Positions 60,253 through 64,000 of a stretch of DNA of 64,000 nucleotides are shown here, one piece after another. Source of the stretch: RGIG4140 sp045632845 (lineage in GTDB: Bacteria > Pseudomonadota > Alphaproteobacteria > CAAHEQ01 > UBA3637); assembly GCA_045632845.1 (NCBI GenBank), contig JAZQXL010000012.1:57513-121512 (forward strand), in the 5' to 3' direction. The notes under the pieces were generated by a model. That model worked only from the letters and a program-made list of their open reading frames with translations. It was not told where the DNA came from and ran no database searches. The first letter of the stretch is position 1; each line of letters starts with the position of its first letter. A program made the position numbers and the translations under genes.

Positions 60253-61215
60253 ATGAAAAATATAAACTTTAAACGTTTTTTGAAAAAAGCAATTTCATGG
60301 GCAGGGCTCTTCTTTTTTGTCATTGCTGCTGTGATGCTTTATTTTCAGCTTTCTAAATATCCATTAGAAGATATCAAAAACGCATTATTTAATATTCCAA
60401 CAAAAAATCTTATTTATGCATGTATTGCCTCATTCTTGGGTTATATTGCTCTTTCAACTTATGATTTTCTGGCTCTTAAGTATATTAAACGAAAATTAGA
60501 AGCTTGGAAATGGATTTTGGTTGGTTTTATTGGTTATGCTGTCAGCAACAATGCAGGCCACGCCATTGTTTCAGGTGGAACAGTTAGATATCGTTTTTAT
60601 ACCAGATGGCGTTTCAAAGGTTCTGAAATTGTAAAAATGGTGACATTTTCTGGATTTACATATTTGATTGCTTGTTTCTTTTTAACAGTTGTTGGGTATA
60701 TGTTAACACCAGAAAATGCTTTTGGCTCAGCTCAAGCATCACACATCACAACAGCCGTTGTTGCTTTGGGTTCACTCATTGGTCTTGTGGGATATTTTTT
60801 ATTATGCGCCTTTTATAAAAAACCACTTAAAATTGGCAAAATCGAATTAACAATGCCATCTTTAAAAATGGCAACAGCTCAAACCCTTTTGGGAAGTTTT
60901 GATATTGTTTTAGCCTCTTTTGTGCTCTATTTTTGCTTAATTCCATTTATATCAATTCCTTTTGATATTTTTATTGGAGTGTTTCTCGTTGCACAAGTTT
61001 TGGGTGTGTTTAGTCAAGTCCCTGGCGGTCTCGGTGTGTTCGAAGGGCTCTTCCTGGCTATCTTGCCATCTGATGCGAATGCCGCCCATTTATTCGGTGC
61101 ATTAATTGCCTACCGCATCATATACTATGTCCTACCATTAATCGTATCAGGGATTGTTTTAGCCCTTTATGAAGGGAGATTAAAATATAAAAGAAAAAGA
61201 ATCGTACATTCTTAA
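60253..61215 (+). CDS. UPF0104 / lysylphosphatidylglycerol-synthetase-type membrane domain protein
   Basis: A 320-residue inner-membrane protein with about eight membrane segments. Its motifs are those of the flippase half of MprF-like proteins: GYAVSNNAGHAIVSGGTVRYRFY, GFTYLIACFFLTVVGYM, and FSQVPGGLGVFEGLFLAIL. The catalytic GNAT-like half of MprF is missing. Related proteins translocate lipids; the substrate is unknown. AGAGG precedes the ATG, and the gene is alone on its strand. Confidence 0.85.
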   Translation: MKNINFKRFLKKAISWAGLFFFVIAAVMLYFQLSKYPLEDIKNALFNIPTKNLIYACIASFLGYIALSTYDFLALKYIKRKLEAWKWILVGFIGYAVSNNAGHAIVSGGTVRYRFYTRWRFKGSEIVKMVTFSGFTYLIACFFLTVVGYMLTPENAFGSAQASHITTAVVALGSLIGLVGYFLLCAFYKKPLKIGKIELTMPSLKMATAQTLLGSFDIVLASFVLYFCLIPFISIPFDIFIGVFLVAQVLGVFSQVPGGLGVFEGLFLAILPSDANAAHLFGALIAYRIIYYVLPLIVSGIVLALYEGRLKYKRKRIVHS

Positions 61216-61228
61216 ATATACAAAAAAT

Positions 61229-61259
61229 AAAAACCAGTCTGAAAAATGACTGGTTTTTA
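61229..61259. terminator. Bidirectional terminator
   Basis: AAAACCAGTC, loop TGAAAAAT, GACTGGTTTTTAT between the convergent flippase-like and SH3 genes. Confidence 0.82.
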
Positions 61260-61754
61260 TTTTATAACTTCATTTGGATATAGCCCATATAAAACATCTC
61301 GTTTGACCCAACCCTTTATTTTTCGTTCTTCAAACTCAAACTCTAGTTCACAAAACTCACTTTTTGCAGGACATTTTTCAACCTTGGCCAAAACATCTTT
61401 TGTTGCATACGCTTTAATTTTAGATGAGATATCTGCTTTTTTAAACACATCTGCATCATTTTTCAACAAAACATAACGAACACCTGTGAGCATTCTGCGA
61501 TGAACCCATCCACTTGTTCCATCAATTTCTCTAATTTGACGCCAAAGTTCGTGTTCATCAATCACTTCTACAGGATAATGTTTTTTCTTATAAACATATT
61601 TAATTGGATAACGCCCTCCAGGACCAGTTCTTAAATTAACCTCTCCCATTTTAAAAGAAACAAATCGTGGGATAGCCATCTGCTCTTGAGAAAAAGCAGA
61701 GCTTGTATAAAAAAACAACCCCATAGAAATCAAAAGAAAAAATCTATTTCGCAT
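61257..61754 (-). CDS. Exported bacterial SH3-domain protein
   Basis: A 165-residue protein with a signal peptide (MRNRFFLLISMGLFFYTSSA) and two SH3-like units. The first is VNLRTGPGGRYPIKYVYKKKHYPV...GWVHRRMLTG (about 37-90). The second runs to KGWVKRDVLYGLYP. It belongs to the SH3_4 group found in alphaproteobacteria, thought to bind peptidoglycan or ligands in the periplasm. Its start overlaps the stop of the dUTPase-fold gene by 11 bases, so the two are coupled. Confidence 0.8.
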   Translation of the reverse strand: MRNRFFLLISMGLFFYTSSAFSQEQMAIPRFVSFKMGEVNLRTGPGGRYPIKYVYKKKHYPVEVIDEHELWRQIREIDGTSGWVHRRMLTGVRYVLLKNDADVFKKADISSKIKAYATKDVLAKVEKCPAKSEFCELEFEFEERKIKGWVKRDVLYGLYPNEVIK

Positions 61755-62292
61755 CAGCTGATTTAATCCTTGATCTAATAGATTTTTTCACACGACGTTT
61801 GCTTTCAAAAGATTCTTGTACTGGTTTGACTGTTGTTTCTTCAGATTTCCCATCAATCCAAAAGAGTTCTTCTGGTGTCTCTTTTGTTTTTTCGCCGCCT
61901 TCAACCTCATTCCAACAAACTTGCTGAACAGGGACAATCAATAACTCTGCAATAAAGTCACCACGTTTGATAATTTGTGCTGTTTTGCTCTCATTTTGAA
62001 TCAAAACAAACAAAGGCCCCCTATCTGCAGGATTTAACACACGTGGTGCGGACATAACCAACAATCCCTTTTCTCTAACAAGATCTAATTTAGAAACAAC
62101 CTGTCCACAAAAACCATCAGGAATACCAATTGAAAAACCAACAGGGATAAATACCCTATCCCCAGATTCTAACTTTAAACTCCCAGGAATCGCCGCTTGC
62201 AAGCGCAATCCACTATGGTGCAGTGACTCGTAGGAGGGTAAAGGAAGTCCATATCCATCTGCTGTTCTAAGTATATGCAATTTAGGGATCAT
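61744..62292 (-). CDS. dUTPase-fold protein with degenerate catalytic motifs
   Basis: A 182-residue protein with the dUTPase layout but altered motifs. Motif 1 is HSGLRLQAA (usual AGxDL, Asp replaced by Arg30). Motif 2 reads VVSKLDL instead of PRSGLA. Motif 3 is VLNPADRGPLFV instead of a GVID-DYRG form. Motif 4 GDFIAELLIVPV is kept. The C-terminal GFGSTG motif is absent, replaced by a basic tail (KRRVKKSIRSRIKS). It probably does not hydrolyse dUTP and may have a binding or regulatory role. No other dUTPase is seen in the window. Confidence 0.65.
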   Translation of the reverse strand: MIPKLHILRTADGYGLPLPSYESLHHSGLRLQAAIPGSLKLESGDRVFIPVGFSIGIPDGFCGQVVSKLDLVREKGLLVMSAPRVLNPADRGPLFVLIQNESKTAQIIKRGDFIAELLIVPVQQVCWNEVEGGEKTKETPEELFWIDGKSEETTVKPVQESFESKRRVKKSIRSRIKSADAK

Positions 62293-62407
62293 TTTTCTAT
62301 CCTTTTAATATTGGTATAAATTAAAACTGTATTTTATATCATATTGACACTAAGGTTTTGGAAAGTCAAGAAAAAATAAAATCTAAATCTTGCCTAAAAT
62401 AAGACAT

Positions 62408-62449
62408 AAAAAAAGACGGGAACTACTGAAACAATCCCCGTCTTTTTTT
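62408..62449. terminator. Terminator after the anchored unknown gene
   Basis: AAAAAAAGACGGG and CCCGTCTTTTTTT around a 16-base loop, directly after the stop of the gene at 62461. Confidence 0.8.
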
Positions 62450-62460
62450 ATCAAACAATT

Positions 62461-62913
62461 CTAATCTAACTCCATACTAAATCTGCCTATTTTATAAGTA
62501 TTTTTTTCAACAGGTTTAAAAATAAGAGAACCTTTTGCTATTCTTTTCTCACAAGTTAATTCATATGAGCATGTGATTGAAGAACCAAATTCTGTTGCAT
62601 GCTTATCTTTCATATTTTCAATGCGTTCATGAGATGTACATTTTGGTTCTTTTTCAATTTTACAAGAGCCATATGAATCTTTGATTGTTTCAAAAAATTT
62701 ATTCATTTGCGCAATATTAACATCTTTAACAAACAAAGAATTATTTGGATCAATTTTCCATGCAGCCATTACTTTAGAAAACTCATTCTTTGTTATATTT
62801 TTCGCAATCGTTTCTCTTTTTAAAACACCCATATCTTTTGCTTCTAAAAAGGTATAGTAACCAACAACAACCAAGATAATTACTGTTAATGTAGTGATTA
62901 CAATTTTTCGCAT
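62461..62913 (-). CDS. Small membrane-anchored protein of unknown function
   Basis: A 150-residue protein with a strong AAGGAGG before the ATG and one N-terminal membrane segment (MRKIVITTLTVIILVVVGYY). The remainder is likely periplasmic, with four Cys in GSCKIEKEPKCTSH and TCSYELTCEKR that could form two disulfides. No family recognised. It has its own terminator and stands between rpoC and the dUTPase-fold gene. Confidence 0.75.
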   Translation of the reverse strand: MRKIVITTLTVIILVVVGYYTFLEAKDMGVLKRETIAKNITKNEFSKVMAAWKIDPNNSLFVKDVNIAQMNKFFETIKDSYGSCKIEKEPKCTSHERIENMKDKHATEFGSSITCSYELTCEKRIAKGSLIFKPVEKNTYKIGRFSMELD

Positions 62914-62983
62914 AACACCTCCTTATTGGAAATAATATCTATTTAAAAGATATCATATCACAATGAAATTGCAAGATTTATTT

Positions 62984-63013
62984 AAAAAAAGGAGCAGAAT
63001 ATCTGCTCCTTTT
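62984..63013 (-). terminator. Terminator after rpoC
   Basis: GGAGCAG (62991-62997), loop AATAT, CTGCTCC (63003-63009), with T7 on the minus strand, ten bases after the rpoC stop. Confidence 0.88.
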
Positions 63014-63022
63014 TCTTTCTTA

Positions 63023-64000
63023 TTAAGAAACAACTGTTTCTTTTTGCGCTTCTAAAATTTCTTTGTCACGCTGTGAGGCAATTTGACGTAAACGTTGCAT
63101 TTGAGCCCCTGTACCAGCAGGGATTAAACGACCAACGATAACGTTTTCTTTCAAGCCTGCCAATTTATCTCTGCGACCAGCTGTTGCTGCTTCTGTCAAG
63201 ACACGTGTTGTTTCTTGGAAGGAAGCTGCTGAGATAAATGAACTTGTTTGCAAACTTGCTTTTGTAATACCAAGCAATACAGGAACAGCTGTTGCTGGAC
63301 GTCCATTTAACTTCATTGCTTTTTCATTTTCAATTTGCAATACTTCTTTATCAACTTGTTCACCTGTCAACAATGTTGTATCACCAGCATCGATAACTTC
63401 AAGACGTTGCATCATTTGACGAACAATAACTTCAATGTGTTTATCATTGATTTTAACACCTTGCAAACGATAAACAGCTTGAACTTCTTTGATAAGATAG
63501 TGAGCCAAAGCTTCAACACCCATAACACGCAAGATATCATGTGGATCCAATGAACCTTCAACAAGCATATCACCCTTACGGACAATGTCGCCTTCATGAA
63601 CAGCAATTGAACGTCCTTTTGGAATGAGGTATTCACGTCTTGTTTCACCATCTTCACTAACAATCATAATGCGGCGTTTTGTCTTAAAGTCAACACCATA
63701 TTCAATGCGGCCATCCATTTCTGCAATAATTGCAGCATCTTTTGGACAACGAGCTTCGAACAACTCAGCAACACGAGGCAAACCACCTGTAATATCGCGT
63801 GTTTTTGTACTTTCACGTGGTAATCTTGCCATGACATCACCCATTTGAACTTTTTGACCATTTGACACGCTCACAACAGCATCAACTGGCAAATAGTAAC
63901 GAGCTTCCATACCATTGCTAAATTTAAAGACTTCGCCATTTTCATCTAATAAGACTAAGTGTGGTTTACGTTCTGTTTTAGATGTTGCTGGACGCATAAC
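63023..64000 (-). CDS. rpoC: RNA polymerase beta' subunit, C-terminal part
   Basis: The last 325 codons of rpoC; the frame continues beyond 64000, so the start is outside. Conserved landmarks are PRESTKTRDITGGLPRVAELF, GDMLVEGSLDPHDIL, VYRLQGVKINDKHIEVIVRQ and TKASLQTSSFISAASFQETT (trigger-loop/jaw and C-terminal clamp). It is the catalytic-core subunit of RNA polymerase, closed by a strong terminator. Confidence 0.98.
   Translation of the reverse strand, partial: VMRPATSKTERKPHLVLLDENGEVFKFSNGMEARYYLPVDAVVSVSNGQKVQMGDVMARLPRESTKTRDITGGLPRVAELFEARCPKDAAIIAEMDGRIEYGVDFKTKRRIMIVSEDGETRREYLIPKGRSIAVHEGDIVRKGDMLVEGSLDPHDILRVMGVEALAHYLIKEVQAVYRLQGVKINDKHIEVIVRQMMQRLEVIDAGDTTLLTGEQVDKEVLQIENEKAMKLNGRPATAVPVLLGITKASLQTSSFISAASFQETTRVLTEAATAGRRDKLAGLKENVIVGRLIPAGTGAQMQRLRQIASQRDKEILEAQKETVVS

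Overview
The window is AT-rich, densely coded bacterial chromosome. Several gene orders are typical of Alphaproteobacteria: bamD-recN-ligA, rpmF-plsX-fabH-ihfA-merR, a DUF4164-type gene before zapA followed by ymdB-yebC-ruvC, and an ELM1-family gene. The low GC, a class III (anaerobic) ribonucleotide reductase and a giant repetitive surface protein suggest an anaerobic, probably host-associated, uncultured alphaproteobacterium of the kind assembled from gut metagenomes. That placement is inference.

Layout. 1-7263 (minus): the 5' part of a giant exported repetitive adhesin, open without a stop to the window edge, with an exact 213-bp repeat array and a 2343-bp-spaced duplicated block. 7416-12088: a DUF2130 protein, a membrane-anchored GT2 glycosyltransferase and GTP-type PEPCK. 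12271-19502 (plus): bamD, recN, ligA and a YdbH-like envelope protein. 19676-22653 (plus): rpmF, plsX, fabH, ihfA and a MerR regulator. 22700-22811 (minus): a miniature transcription unit encoding MPGCGCGTKKK. 22863-28888: a lipoprotein hydrolase, an ELM1-family protein, a glycosyltransferase, family-4 uracil-DNA glycosylase, an aminoglycoside-phosphotransferase-type kinase and an EptA-like phosphoethanolamine transferase. 28946-35285: an SAH/MTA deaminase facing a nine-gene minus operon, ybaB-recR-DUF4164-zapA-ymdB-yebC-ruvC-amidase-terC. 35452-39774 (minus): lemA with two tandem DUF2207 membrane proteins. 39965-43859 (plus): lepA and groESL. 43923-48323: rsmE with a HATPase-REC-PP2C regulator, and a nitronate-monooxygenase-like flavoprotein. 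48368-53290: an exported GT11 fucosyltransferase-like protein, a secreted unknown, an M16 peptidase and rnhB. 53298-57775 (minus): a coiled-coil unknown, nrdG, a separate glycyl-radical mini-subunit and nrdD. 58119-60111: a decayed phage polyvalent-protein gene, a GC-rich hairpin island and tRNA-Gly(CCC). 60253-64000: a UPF0104 flippase-like protein, an SH3 protein, a degenerate dUTPase-fold protein, a small anchored unknown and the end of rpoC.

How it fits together. Much of the content serves the envelope and surface: the giant adhesin, BamD for outer-membrane assembly, the YdbH-like protein, EptA-like lipid A modification, several glycosyltransferases, LemA/DUF2207 proteins and the flippase-like protein. 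The rest is core DNA repair and replication (recN, ligA, recR, ruvC, rnhB, udg), lipid synthesis (plsX, fabH), proteostasis (groESL, lepA, M16) and anaerobic dNTP supply.

Most unusual observations: an 11-codon Cys-Gly peptide gene with its own promoter, ribosome-binding site and terminator; a class III ribonucleotide reductase whose glycyl-radical motif is on a separate 61-residue protein; a small HP-x-W domain shared by a GT2 and a GT11 enzyme; a perfect 12-bp non-CIRCE inverted repeat around the groESL -35; and tandem perfect palindromes upstream of the giant adhesin.
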